DNA of 23,984 nucleotides from G001797105 sp964528155 (GTDB lineage Bacteria; Chloroflexota; Anaerolineae; Anaerolineales; E44-bin32): positions 1 through 23,984 of the forward strand of contig CAZGRL010000057.1 of NCBI GenBank assembly GCA_964528155.1. The letters are read 5' to 3'. Position 1 is the stretch's first letter; every line of letters starts with the position of its first letter. The notes under the pieces are model-generated. The model was not told the origin of the DNA, searched no databases, and was given only the letters and a program-made list of their open reading frames with translations. Below, one piece after another: positions 14,831-22,768 of the stretch. A program made the translations under genes and the position numbers.

Positions 14831-15474
14831 TTGACAGGTTATCCCACGATGGACCTGGTATTGCGCAACATTCTGCTAGGAATCTCGCTGGCGGCGCCGA
14901 TCGGGCCCTCAGGGATCGCCGTAATCCAGAATGGTTTGCGGCAGGGCTTCCGACGGGCCTTCTTCACCGGCCTGGGGGTCACACTGGCCGACGCCACCTA
15001 CCTGCTGATCGTCTTCTTCGGCGTGTCATCCTTGATGGCTTATCCGTCCGGCTGGGAATATGGCTCCTGGGCGCCTGCGCTCTGGGCTACCTCGGCCTGA
15101 GGAGCATCATGGAGGCGAGACGGGAGATCGGCCTCGAGGGCTCCATGCCTGTCACCGCCCTTAACCCGCTTCTTGTCGGGTACCTGGTCAATGTCTCCAA
15201 TCCGATCGCCGTGGTGTGGTGGGTGGGGGTTTTCGGGTCACTGCTGGCGGAGAGCGGAGTCACCGGCGCCCGCCTGAGCGCCCTTGTCCTGAGTTCGAGC
15301 ATCCTGCTGGGGATCCTTGGATGGCACTCGGCCGTCTCACTTCTGACCCACTGGGGAGGACGCTTCGTGAGTGGCCGCTCGGCCCGTCTGGTTTCCCTGG
15401 CGGCCGGTCTGGCCCTTGTGGCCTTTGCAGCCCGCTTCGCCTACGCGGCCTACCAGACACTCTCCGCGGCCTGA
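14831..15474 (+). pseudogene. LysE/RhtB-type exporter interrupted by a frameshift
   Basis: The N-terminal part, in frame 2, has the family start LRNILLGISLAAPIGPSGIA with the conserved GPSG turn, then TGLGVTLADATYLLIVFFG. Near 15040 the matching sequence moves to frame 1 (RLGIWLLGACALGYLGLRS, then LVNVSNPIAVVWWVGVFGSL) and runs to TGA at 15472-15474. The move fits loss of one base. Rejoined, the protein is about 213 residues with six membrane segments, normal for an amino-acid or metabolite exporter of this family. A TTG at 14831 is 6 nt after GGAGGGAGGAAG and is the best start; the ATG at 14849 is an alternative with poorer spacing. Either the gene is broken or a base was lost in sequencing. 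Both halves show no other damage, which makes an error or a very recent mutation likely. Confidence 0.8.
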
Positions 15475-15651
15475 GCTCATCGGGGGGCGGGCCTTCTGAG
15501 TGGTTCCAAAGCCCAAGAGGCCCCGGAAGCACGCCCTGCAGTTGGCTGTAGCTCCTCAATGGGCGAGCGCGCCCCCCACTCGGAGGGCACTTTCCTCCTG
15601 GCCTGCTCCTGTACAACTGGGATTCACCCATCTGCAGGCCAAAGATCAAGA

Positions 15652-15679
15652 TTGTGCTATAGTACTAGTACAGTAGAAT
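15652..15679 (+). promoter_or_regulatory. Promoter with operator palindrome of the GntR/LacI regulator
   Basis: TTGTGC (15652-15657) and TAGAAT (15674-15679, five of six consensus) are 16 bp apart. A perfect palindrome, GTACTAGTAC (15662-15671), fills the spacer. GntR regulators of the small-effector type often bind GTAC-centred palindromes like this. A repressor bound there would block its own promoter. The leader to the ATG at 15705 is about 20 nt and holds GGGAAG. Confidence 0.55.
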
Positions 15680-15704
15680 AATCTGCCGACCGGGAAGCCC
15701 CCAG

Positions 15705-16829
15705 ATGGAAGATGCATTCGAAAGCTTACGTGTCGACTCCTACGCCCGGGTCCCCATCGCTGTTCAACTGGCCGAGCAAGTTGCCTGGCTCATCGCCAGC
15801 GGGCGGGTCGCCCGTAACGACCGGCTGCCTTCAATCCGGGGGCTAGCCTCTCGGCTGGGGGTCAACCTGCACACCGTGGCGGCGGCATATCGCCAACTCG
15901 AGGGGGATGGCCTGGTCTCCACTCGGCGGGGGCGAGGGACGATCGTGCTGGGCTATGACCGATCGCGCCGTTTCTCGCATGCGCCCGACGTGCCGACTTT
16001 CACGGTTGGTGTGCTCATCCCCGAGCACTCGGTCTATGCCGACCCGATGCTCGAAGGGCTACAGGTTGCCGGGGAGGAGAGCGCCATCCTGCTCGTTATC
16101 GGGGCGACCCACGATGACCCGGACTGGGTGGAGGGCTACCTCAATCGCCTCGTAGCCAAGAGCGTCGATGGGATGATCATCGCCTCCTTGGGCAGGCCGG
16201 AGAACCCTGATCTCGCTAATGGGTTGCTCCACGCCTTCGCCATGCCGCCGATCGTGTATGTTGACCTGCCCGATGCGCCCGGTCCCAAGGTGTTGTTCGA
16301 CCTCGAGACGGGCGCCACCAAGGCCGTCGGACACTTGCTGGATCACGGTCACATGCGAGTGGGCCTGGTCACGGGGCCGCCCGACTGGGCCCACGCCCCG
16401 CCAGTGGGGCAGGGGTACCTTCGGGCGCATGATGATCGCGGCGTCGCCACGGATCCGGACCTGGTTTTCGAGTGCACGGACCTGACGGTCGAATCCGGCC
16501 GGGAGGCGGCGGCCTCGCTCCTCGGCCTGCCTGTTCCTCCCCGCGCAATTCTGGCGGCCAGCTCCGGACTGGCGATCGGGGCGATGCGGGCGATCCGCGG
16601 CGCGGGCATGCGCATCCCCGAAGACGTCGCAGTCGTCAGTTGCGAAGATCCTGCGACGGCGACGCTGCTCGATCCGCCTTTGACTGCCGTACACTTGCCC
16701 GCCCGGGAGATGGGGCGACAGGCGATGGCGATGCTGGAAACCTTGATCCACGGAGGGACTGTCCGTCCGAGCATGGTCATCCTGCCGACCCAGTTGATTG
16801 TCCGCCGCTCCTGCGGTTGCGCGGGCTGA
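15705..16829 (+). CDS. Transcriptional regulator: GntR DNA-binding head with LacI-type sugar-binding domain
   Basis: This 374-residue hybrid carries a GntR winged helix at about residues 14-82 (RVPIAVQLAEQVAWLIASGR, LPSIRGLASRLGVNLHTVA, YRQLEGDGLVSTRRGRGT). From about residue 98 a periplasmic-binding-protein-like domain of the LacI type follows, beginning FTVGVLIPEHSVYADPML and ending LIVRRSCGC, the usual LacI C-terminus. This is the AraR-style arrangement, in which a sugar or sugar phosphate releases the repressor. No sugar-use gene is in the window, so it may control only itself or distant genes. The upstream exporter is broken and could have been a former neighbour target. The start is set by the short leader and the GntR head position. 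Promoter and palindrome lie just upstream. Confidence 0.93.
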   Translation: MEDAFESLRVDSYARVPIAVQLAEQVAWLIASGRVARNDRLPSIRGLASRLGVNLHTVAAAYRQLEGDGLVSTRRGRGTIVLGYDRSRRFSHAPDVPTFTVGVLIPEHSVYADPMLEGLQVAGEESAILLVIGATHDDPDWVEGYLNRLVAKSVDGMIIASLGRPENPDLANGLLHAFAMPPIVYVDLPDAPGPKVLFDLETGATKAVGHLLDHGHMRVGLVTGPPDWAHAPPVGQGYLRAHDDRGVATDPDLVFECTDLTVESGREAAASLLGLPVPPRAILAASSGLAIGAMRAIRGAGMRIPEDVAVVSCEDPATATLLDPPLTAVHLPAREMGRQAMAMLETLIHGGTVRPSMVILPTQLIVRRSCGCAG

Positions 16830-16830
16830 G

Positions 16831-16859
16831 TCCACACCCCGCTCGGAACCTGCTAGAAT
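16831..16859 (+). promoter_or_regulatory. Putative promoter of the cyclase gene
   Basis: TCCACA (16831-16836, four of six) and TAGAAT (16854-16859, five of six) are 17 bp apart, directly after the GntR-type stop. They would drive the cyclase from the GTG at 16914. Confidence 0.42.
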
Positions 16860-16913
16860 CGGCCCGAGGGGGGTTACTGTTTAATTCCCAGCCACGGAGA
16901 GGGGAGGCCAGCG

Positions 16914-17006
16914 GTGACCGAAGAGATCACCCGCACGAAAGATATCGATGAGATCTGGCACTGGTACCTGACCGGGTAGTTCCGGGAAGGGCTAAGCGCC
17001 AGATCT
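16914..17006 (+). pseudogene. Severed N-terminal leader of the cyclase gene (in-frame amber)
   Basis: GTG at 16914, with GGGGAGG at 16901-16907 and ideal spacing, opens VTEEITRTKDIDEIWHWYLTG and stops at TAG (16977-16979). The same frame continues with FREGLSARS to the ATG at 17007 of the cyclase. The leader reads like the normal N-terminus of these zinc-motif cyclases, where a Glu codon (GAG) would be expected at the TAG position. This is a one-base nonsense change, leaving the cyclase to start at 17007 or not at all. Confidence 0.62.
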
Positions 17007-17762
17007 ATGTTCGAGTTGCGGTTGGAGCATGCAGTGTATGGCGTGCTGCCCGGGTCGCCGCGCTGCATGGAATGCCACGTTCCGTTTTCGGGGTTCGGGG
17101 GCTTCATCGTCAGTTTGCTCGGGGTCGGTCCTTCGAGCCTCTCACCGCGCCTGTGCAACATGTGTGAGAACGCTGCCAAGAAGAAGGAGGGCGGCGCTGA
17201 GGTCGAGCTGTCGTTGCTGTTCGCCGATGTGCGCGGCTCGACATCGATGGCGGAATCATCGTCGACGCAGGCCTTCAAAGAACTCATCAACCGCTTCTAC
17301 AAGACCGCCGCCGATGTCCTGGTGCGCCACGATGGCATGGTCGGGAGATTGATCGGGGACCAGGTCATCGGGCTGTTCGCCCCGAGATTCGCCGGGGTAC
17401 ACCACGCGCAGGTGGCCCTGGAGGCCGCCTCTGATTTGCTTCGGGCTACGGGTCACGAGCCGGGCTCGAAGCCGTGGATCCAGGTCGGGGTCGGCGTCCA
17501 CACAGGCACGGTCTACGTCGGCGCCGTCGGATCGAAGGATGGCGTGAATGAGATCGCAGTCCTCGGGTCAGGTGCAAACCTTGCTGCCCGGCTCTCGTCG
17601 GCAGCCGCCGACGGGGAAGTGCTCCTGAGTTCCGAAACGGCGGAGGCCTCCGGGTTGCCTGAAGATGCTGGCAAGTCGCGCTCTGTGAAATTGAAAGGGA
17701 TCAAGGGGCCGATCAAGGTACGGGTCTTGAGGTCGCCTCCGTCTAACGCGACCTCCCAATAG
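17007..17762 (+). CDS. Class III adenylate/guanylate cyclase-like protein
   Basis: From the ATG at 17007 the protein has 251 residues. Two CxxC pairs (C20/C23 and C50/C53) form a likely zinc knuckle, followed by a cyclase homology domain over about residues 66-245. Motifs are LLFADVRGST with metal-ligand D74, IGDQVIGLF with D118, VGVHTGTVYVG and LGSGANLAARL with N191 and R195 of the transition-state pair. The position that normally holds the substrate-picking Lys (before IGD) is Arg 114, and the partner Asp of the LGD motif is Ser 188, so ATP specificity is doubtful. No ribosome site stands out near 17007. The natural start was probably GTG 16914, cut off by a TAG at 16977, so the gene may be inactive. 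It is transcribed behind the GntR-type gene from its own likely promoter. Confidence 0.82.
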   Translation: MFELRLEHAVYGVLPGSPRCMECHVPFSGFGGFIVSLLGVGPSSLSPRLCNMCENAAKKKEGGAEVELSLLFADVRGSTSMAESSSTQAFKELINRFYKTAADVLVRHDGMVGRLIGDQVIGLFAPRFAGVHHAQVALEAASDLLRATGHEPGSKPWIQVGVGVHTGTVYVGAVGSKDGVNEIAVLGSGANLAARLSSAAADGEVLLSSETAEASGLPEDAGKSRSVKLKGIKGPIKVRVLRSPPSNATSQ

Positions 17763-17887
17763 CCACACGCCGATCACCAGTCGAACTGCCTGTGTTGGGC
17801 TGCTTTCTCAGAGGGAAAAGGGTCATGTTGCAGGACAGGTTGTCTAGCGGTTAACCTGATCTCAGCGCCGCCTCCGGGGCCGCCTGT

Positions 17888-19531
17888 ATGATTCCATCGC
17901 CAACGATCCTGGCTGTTGCGCCCGACAGACCGAGACAGGTCAGCCCAGCCAGGGAGAACCTGAATCGAAGTCTTCGCGCACTCGGGCACCCGCTGACCCT
18001 GGTCTGCGTCGCGACTCTCCTGCTCAACGACCACATTCTCAAACGGCTCTGTCCCTCGGGGTTCACCGGCAAGCTGAGCGACTTCGCTGGCCTTTTCTTT
18101 TTCCCCTACTTGTTGACCGCGCTCCTGGCCCTGATCGTAATGGCTTGCTCGCGCCTCGGCTTGACCGCGCCACGGATGAGGTCGCGCTTCAACTTCCTCC
18201 CACGCGCGGTTGTGTATTCGGCCTACTTGATGACGGGACTGCTGTTCTCGATCGCCAAGGTCAGCCCGAGTTTCAATGCCGCTCTCAACAGCTTGCTCAG
18301 CCAACTCAGCGGCCTCCCGATCCACATCGCCCTCGACGCGACTGATCTTGTCGCCCTCGTCGTCCTCGCCCCCTCTCTCGCGTTGCTCGTGAAGGTCGAG
18401 ATTCACGAGAGCGCACCTCCGATCCGTCGGCCGCTGGTCGTCGTAGGGCTGGCCTCCCTCGCCGTCCTGGCGACTTCCCCGTGTCCACCTGCCCAGCCGG
18501 TCACTCACCTGGTCCCGACCGAGGCGGGAGTGTATGCGCTGGCCGTCGCCTGGGAACCGATCAGCAATGCCTTCATCAGCACAGATGGAGGACGATCATG
18601 GGACTACCGCGAAACCGATTCGCTCCCCGCTGACATGCTTGCCGCCGTCGAGCAGCCGCCTGCGCTTCCCAAGATCGTCTGCGCTCCCGGGCGGGATCAA
18701 GTTTGCTATCGGATCAATGGTGAGGAGAAGCTGGAGGTCTCGGCCGACGGCGGGCAGACCTGGGAGGTCGCCTGGTCGATGCCGTCCTCGAGGCGGGCTT
18801 ATATGGCTCGCGTGGCCTCGGGTTACGGGCAGCTTCTTGCATGTGGTAAGGACCTCGATCTGCGCGCCAACGATCTCGTCGTCGTCGGGGCCGGAGTGGA
18901 CCACACCGCCATCGTGGCCCTGGGAAACGAGGGTGTGCTGCGTGGCAGCTATGATTCGGCGGAATGGACCAGAGTGGGAGTGGGATGGGCGGAACCAACC
19001 CCGTCCAGCGGAGAACTCGACGACCTTTTTCCTCCGATGATCATCCAGGGTGAGACCCTTCTGGCGCTCGGCGCGGCAGTGGCCGCATTCTGCCTTCTGT
19101 CCATCGTCGCCTGGGTCAGACTCGACTCCGGTGAGGAGCCATCCACGGAGGGGCGGAAATGGCGGACGCCATGGGCGATCGGGATCGTCGTAGACCTGTG
19201 CCTGCTCGTCCTCATGGCGCTGGTCAACCTGGAGGAGCTGATCATCTGGGTCGCTCCACCGTTGTTCATTCTGACGATGATTGTCGCCTCGATGTACGCC
19301 GGTTGGTCGAAATCGCTCAAGCGTGCGCGGCGTGCCGATGAGGCCCGGCGGGCGCTCAGGGTTTCTTCGTATGCGGCGGTCTTGATCGGCGCTCTGGCCT
19401 GGATCCCCTTTGGGCTCTGGGTGCTCGGGACGATCCCCGGATACAGCGCGGCGCTGATACTCGCCATCGTGGGTGTGGTGGTCACAACTTCGTACGCGAT
19501 GGGGCGGCTCACCGTCTCGAGCCGCCCCTAG
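17888..19531 (+). CDS. Large membrane protein with two Asp-box (BNR) repeats
   Basis: This 547-residue protein has about five hydrophobic segments in the first 200 residues, then an extra-membrane domain (about 205-375) and about five more segments to the C-terminus. The opening block NDHILKRLCPSGFTGKLSDF (47-66) followed by AGLFFFP looks like a conserved signature of a little-studied membrane family. The outside domain holds two Asp-boxes, STDGGRSWD (231-239) and SADGGQTWE (285-293), the loops typical of beta-propeller proteins such as sialidases and photosystem assembly factors. Two repeats are too few for a full propeller. Function is unknown; an envelope or sensing role is a guess. No clear ribosome site precedes the ATG at 17888; a stop lies 12 codons upstream in frame. 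The gene ends in a hairpin against the converging SIMPL gene. Confidence 0.78.
   Translation: MIPSPTILAVAPDRPRQVSPARENLNRSLRALGHPLTLVCVATLLLNDHILKRLCPSGFTGKLSDFAGLFFFPYLLTALLALIVMACSRLGLTAPRMRSRFNFLPRAVVYSAYLMTGLLFSIAKVSPSFNAALNSLLSQLSGLPIHIALDATDLVALVVLAPSLALLVKVEIHESAPPIRRPLVVVGLASLAVLATSPCPPAQPVTHLVPTEAGVYALAVAWEPISNAFISTDGGRSWDYRETDSLPADMLAAVEQPPALPKIVCAPGRDQVCYRINGEEKLEVSADGGQTWEVAWSMPSSRRAYMARVASGYGQLLACGKDLDLRANDLVVVGAGVDHTAIVALGNEGVLRGSYDSAEWTRVGVGWAEPTPSSGELDDLFPPMIIQGETLLALGAAVAAFCLLSIVAWVRLDSGEEPSTEGRKWRTPWAIGIVVDLCLLVLMALVNLEELIIWVAPPLFILTMIVASMYAGWSKSLKRARRADEARRALRVSSYAAVLIGALAWIPFGLWVLGTIPGYSAALILAIVGVVVTTSYAMGRLTVSSRP
19501..19528. terminator. Hairpin between convergent genes
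   Basis: GGGGCGGCTC (19501-19510) pairs perfectly with GAGCCGCCCC (19519-19528) around 8 nt, overlapping the last codons of the membrane-protein gene. The SIMPL gene ends at 19543 on the other strand, so the hairpin could serve both. There is no T tract. Confidence 0.5.
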
Positions 19532-19542
19532 ACCCCGAATGG

Positions 19543-20301
19543 TTAGCCGCCCAGTTGGAAAGTGATACTCACCCTTGCCGTCACTGAAATCTGGCCGGGG
19601 GCAAACGTGCTGTCCGAGTCGAGAGGGACATCCTCGACGTTCACCACGACATTCTGCGTCATCGACTGGCTCCGATAGCCCCACCAACCATAGCCGTACC
19701 AGGACCACCAACCGACCTGGTTCTCGGCGATCGAACTCGCCGGCCCTACCTTCAGGTCCAGGACGCCGGCCATGTCGCGTGCCTTTTCGAGCGCGGCCTT
19801 GGTCGCCAGCGCGCGAGCCTGGTCGCGATACTTGCGCAACTGGGTGGTGCGAAATTGGACGCCGTGCACGTTGGTGACACCGGCCTCGCTTACCGCGGTG
19901 AGCAGTCCCTCGAACCTGCTGGTGTCTTTGAGTGTCAAGACGATCGATTTTCTCACCACGTACCCGCTGATGATCGGCGGGTCGGCGTAGTAGTCATCGT
20001 AGCTCGGCTCGATGCTGATGTAATCCGTCTGGATGTCCTTGGACCGGATCCCATGGGCCGTGGCGATACGGATGACCTCCGCTACACGCTGGTCGTTTCG
20101 CCGGACGGCGACGCTCAACTCCCTGTGCGATGTCTCCACGCCGAGGGTGATCAGGACCTCATCCGGCACCACGCGCACCTCGGCCTCACCTGTCACGGAG
20201 ATCGAGCCAAGTGCACTTGCGGACGGTTGAGGTGCGCCCAGGTTACCCCAGAGCAAGGCGCCGGCCAGCGCGGCAGATAGGAAACCAGTGAGTTGATTCA
20301 T
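19543..20301 (-). CDS. SIMPL-domain (DUF541) exported protein
   Basis: The ATG at 20301 has AAGGAG upstream and gives a signal peptide of about 30 residues ending SASA. The mature part is one SIMPL domain: SISVTGEAEVRVVPDEVLIT at the start, SGYVVRKSIVLTL in the middle, then KAALEKARDMAGVLDLKVG and the terminal ARVSITFQLGG. SIMPL proteins are small envelope proteins with stress or oxidative-damage links but no agreed activity. An unusual Gly/Trp/Tyr-rich insert sits at about residues 197-210 (six Trp in 14 residues). The usual family length (about 230-250) fits the 252 residues. It lies 147 bp after the histidine kinase on the same strand, with its own promoter, so it may be a target of that two-component system. 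An upstream GTG or TTG start (to 20367) is rejected for lack of a signal. Confidence 0.88.
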   Translation of the reverse strand: MNQLTGFLSAALAGALLWGNLGAPQPSASALGSISVTGEAEVRVVPDEVLITLGVETSHRELSVAVRRNDQRVAEVIRIATAHGIRSKDIQTDYISIEPSYDDYYADPPIISGYVVRKSIVLTLKDTSRFEGLLTAVSEAGVTNVHGVQFRTTQLRKYRDQARALATKAALEKARDMAGVLDLKVGPASSIAENQVGWWSWYGYGWWGYRSQSMTQNVVVNVEDVPLDSDSTFAPGQISVTARVSITFQLGG

Positions 20302-20338
20302 GATGTCTCGCTCCTTTCCACGTGTTCCACTTCTTCCT

Positions 20339-20367
20339 ACTACAGGGCCGTGGCAGGCGCGTGACAA
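20339..20367 (-). promoter_or_regulatory. Putative promoter of the SIMPL gene
   Basis: On the - strand TTGTCA (20367-20362) and TGTAGT (20344-20339) are exactly 17 bp apart, matching five and four of six consensus bases. The ATG is 38 bp downstream with a good ribosome site. Confidence 0.5.
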
Positions 20368-20382
20368 CTGCGCGTCGATATT

Positions 20383-20400
20383 GCGCCATTGGGATGGCGC
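20383..20400 (-). terminator. Short hairpin after the histidine kinase gene
   Basis: GCGCCAT and ATGGCGC form a 7-bp stem with a 4-nt loop 49 bp after the kinase stop. No T tract follows. It may separate the kinase operon from the SIMPL gene. Confidence 0.35.
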
Positions 20401-20448
20401 GACTGGGCCGGGAGATTTGTGTCGATGGTTCGAATTCGATAGGGGCGA

Positions 20449-22080
20449 TCAGAGCAGGGGCAGGGCGAAGCAGGCCTGTGTGCCGGGAAGGCCTTCGGCG
20501 TTCCAGTCCGGCGATGGACTGTCGATCCAGATCCGGCCGCCGTGCTCGTGGATGAGCGCCATGGCGATCGACAGCCCCAGTCCGCTGCCGCCCGCGTGAC
20601 GGTCGCGGGCCGGATCGGCGCGGAAGAAGCGGTCGAAGACCCACTGGAGCGCCTCGGCAGAGATACCTCTCCCCCGATCGACGATTCGAACGACCGCCCA
20701 CCTGCCGGAAGGCGGTTCTTTGGATGGAGTGATTGTCACATCCCTTTGGACTGCTGGCAGTGATGCGAGCGCAAACGCAGAGATCGACTCGATCTCGATT
20801 CTGATCACCTCGCCCCGCGGCGAGTTCTTGAGGGCATTGTCGACGAGGTTCAGTATGACTTGCTCGAGGCGATCCGGATCAACCCGCACGGGTAGGGCCG
20901 TTGCGGGGCGGGACATTTCGAACCGGGTGCCGTGCTTCTCCGCTTCAGGCCGCAACCGGTCGATCGTGGCCGCGACCAACTCACCCAGGTCGCGTTGCTC
21001 GACGTGCATATCGAGGGCGTGTTCGTCGGCGCGCGTCAGTGTGAGCAGGTCTTGGGTCAGGCGAATGAGGCGTTCGGTCTCGTGGCCGATCGAGGCGACA
21101 AAGCGCAGGCGTGCCTCTGGATCTTCCAGCGCGCCGTCTTGGAGCGTTTCCACCAGACTCTTGATGCCGGTCAAGGGGGTGCGCAGTTCGTGCGAGACAT
21201 CGCTGATGAACTGCGTCCGATTCCGCTCGATTCGCTGGAGCCTCCGGCGCATCCTCTCAAAGGTCGAGCTCAACGTGCCGATCTCATCCCGGGTCTGGAC
21301 GGACAAAGGGTATTCGTAGTCACCCTCGCCCAACCTGCTGGCGGCCTCAGTGAGCCGGGACACGGGCCCGACGAGGCGGCCGGCTAGAAACAGACCGAGC
21401 AAGGCGGAGAGCACGGCCGCCACACCGGCCGCCAGAAGCAAACGGGTGAATGTGTCATCCAGGACCGCGTTCAGATCTTGGAGCGGCTGGGCCAGGGCCA
21501 GGGCCCCGATCGTCGCCCCCTGGCGCGTCAGGGGTAGCGCGAGGACCATCCAGTCACCCGCGTCCCCTCGCAAGAGCGCCCGACCTGTCTCCCCAGCCAG
21601 GGCGGACGTCACGGCCCCGCTGCGCTGAAGTCCGGTCGGCCCGGGCGAGCCGCTCTCGAATACTGGCTGGCCGGAGTCGTCCAACACCAGCACGTGTGTG
21701 GGAAGCTGTGAGGTGAGCTGGATGGACTCCGGATTGGGAAGGGGGAAGTCGCTGACGCCGGAGCCGGGCGGTTGGTTCTGCACCTGGACGGCGAGATTAG
21801 CGATCTGCTGCTGTTGGAGGGTGTTGAACGCCGGATCGGGTGAAGCAGGCTGTACCTGCACCCCGGCGTCGGAAAGCAGACTGGAGGTGATCAGCTCCGC
21901 CTGAGACTGCAGGCTGTCCTCCAGCGCGTTGAGAAGATAGGCGCGAACCAGGGTGAGCAGCCCAAAGCCCGTTAGCGTCATGGCGACGGCGATCACCGCC
22001 AGGTGGCTCAGCACAAGCTTGGTTCGCAGGCCAACCACGTGCGTCGAGGGGGAGCGCGGCGCGTGACCCGCATCAGTCAT
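20449..22080 (-). CDS. Sensor histidine kinase (HAMP, HisKA, HATPase)
   Basis: Read from the ATG at 22080, the protein has 543 residues. A short basic leader is followed by TM1 (about 22-45), an outside sensor of about 165 residues, TM2 (about 212-233), a HAMP linker (to ~286), the phosphoacceptor motif FISDVSHELRTPLTG with H297, and an ATPase domain (NLVDNALKNSP, VDRGRGIS, GGSGLGLSIAM). The order is that of OmpR-family partners such as PhoR. The ATG overlaps the regulator stop by 8 nt, so translation is coupled. The longer open frame up to 22200 lies inside the regulator gene and is rejected. The sensor domain resembles no family I know. With the permease upstream, it probably responds to envelope stress or a toxic compound. 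Confidence 0.94.
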   Translation of the reverse strand: MTDAGHAPRSPSTHVVGLRTKLVLSHLAVIAVAMTLTGFGLLTLVRAYLLNALEDSLQSQAELITSSLLSDAGVQVQPASPDPAFNTLQQQQIANLAVQVQNQPPGSGVSDFPLPNPESIQLTSQLPTHVLVLDDSGQPVFESGSPGPTGLQRSGAVTSALAGETGRALLRGDAGDWMVLALPLTRQGATIGALALAQPLQDLNAVLDDTFTRLLLAAGVAAVLSALLGLFLAGRLVGPVSRLTEAASRLGEGDYEYPLSVQTRDEIGTLSSTFERMRRRLQRIERNRTQFISDVSHELRTPLTGIKSLVETLQDGALEDPEARLRFVASIGHETERLIRLTQDLLTLTRADEHALDMHVEQRDLGELVAATIDRLRPEAEKHGTRFEMSRPATALPVRVDPDRLEQVILNLVDNALKNSPRGEVIRIEIESISAFALASLPAVQRDVTITPSKEPPSGRWAVVRIVDRGRGISAEALQWVFDRFFRADPARDRHAGGSGLGLSIAMALIHEHGGRIWIDSPSPDWNAEGLPGTQACFALPLL

Positions 22081-22768
22081 CGCGCAACCTGTATCCAACG
22101 CCGTGCACCGTGGCCAGGAGACTCGCGGCCTCGGTTGATACTTCGCGCAACCGGGCGCGCAGTCGCCGGATGGCGGTATCCACGGCGCGAGACTCGCCAT
22201 GATAGTCGTAGCCCCAAACGGAGTCTAACAGTTGATCCCGGGTGAGTACCTGGCCTGGGCGAGCGACCATGGCCTCCAGCAACTGGAACTCGAGGGGAGA
22301 TAGCCGGATCTGGGTTGAGTCCCAACAGGCCTCATAGCGAGACGGATCGACACGCAGTCGACCGAGCGTCAGCACTCGAGCGGCTGGGTCCGGTGAGGTT
22401 TCCGACCGGCGCAAGACCGCCTTCAACCGGGCCATAAGCTCGCGCATGCTAAACGGCTTGACCACGTAGTCATCCGCCCCGATTTCCAGGCCGACGACGC
22501 GATCGACCTCCTCATCGCGTGCGGTGAGCATGATGATCGGGACCCGGCTCGAGGCCCGGATTCGCCGGCAGACCTCGAGCCCGTCGATGCCGGGCAGCAT
22601 GATATCGAGCACGATCAGATGCGGCCCGGCTTGCATGGCCAGTTGCACTGCCCGCTCGCCGTCGCGCGCCACCAGGACCCGGTAGTGAGCTTTCTCCAGG
22701 TTATAGCGCAGCGCGTCGACAATAGCTGGCTCGTCATCGACGATAAGAATTGTGGATGGCTCGGGCAT
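22073..22768 (-). CDS. OmpR/PhoB-type response regulator
   Basis: From the ATG at 22768 the protein has 231 residues. The receiver domain covers about residues 5-118, with the acidic pair D11-D12, phosphoacceptor D55 (in LIVLDIMLPG), and the switch T/K region LTARDEEVDRVV and VKPF. The winged-helix DNA-binding domain fills the last 100 residues and shows LSPLEFQLLEAMVARPGQ and VDTAIRRLRARLR. A TTG start 30 bases upstream is possible but adds only a nonfamily leader. Kinase and regulator overlap, and the permease gene ends 135 bp upstream on the same strand, so all may be one transcript. Confidence 0.95.
   Translation of the reverse strand: MPEPSTILIVDDEPAIVDALRYNLEKAHYRVLVARDGERAVQLAMQAGPHLIVLDIMLPGIDGLEVCRRIRASSRVPIIMLTARDEEVDRVVGLEIGADDYVVKPFSMRELMARLKAVLRRSETSPDPAARVLTLGRLRVDPSRYEACWDSTQIRLSPLEFQLLEAMVARPGQVLTRDQLLDSVWGYDYHGESRAVDTAIRRLRARLREVSTEAASLLATVHGVGYRLRDD

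Noticed and set aside
16977..16979. Amber read as pyrrolysine, suggested by the RACo-like protein
   Set aside because: TAG is used as an ordinary stop by at least six genes here (574, 3622, 4918, 14473, 17762, 19531), which is not expected in a pyrrolysine user, and the cyclase family needs no such residue.
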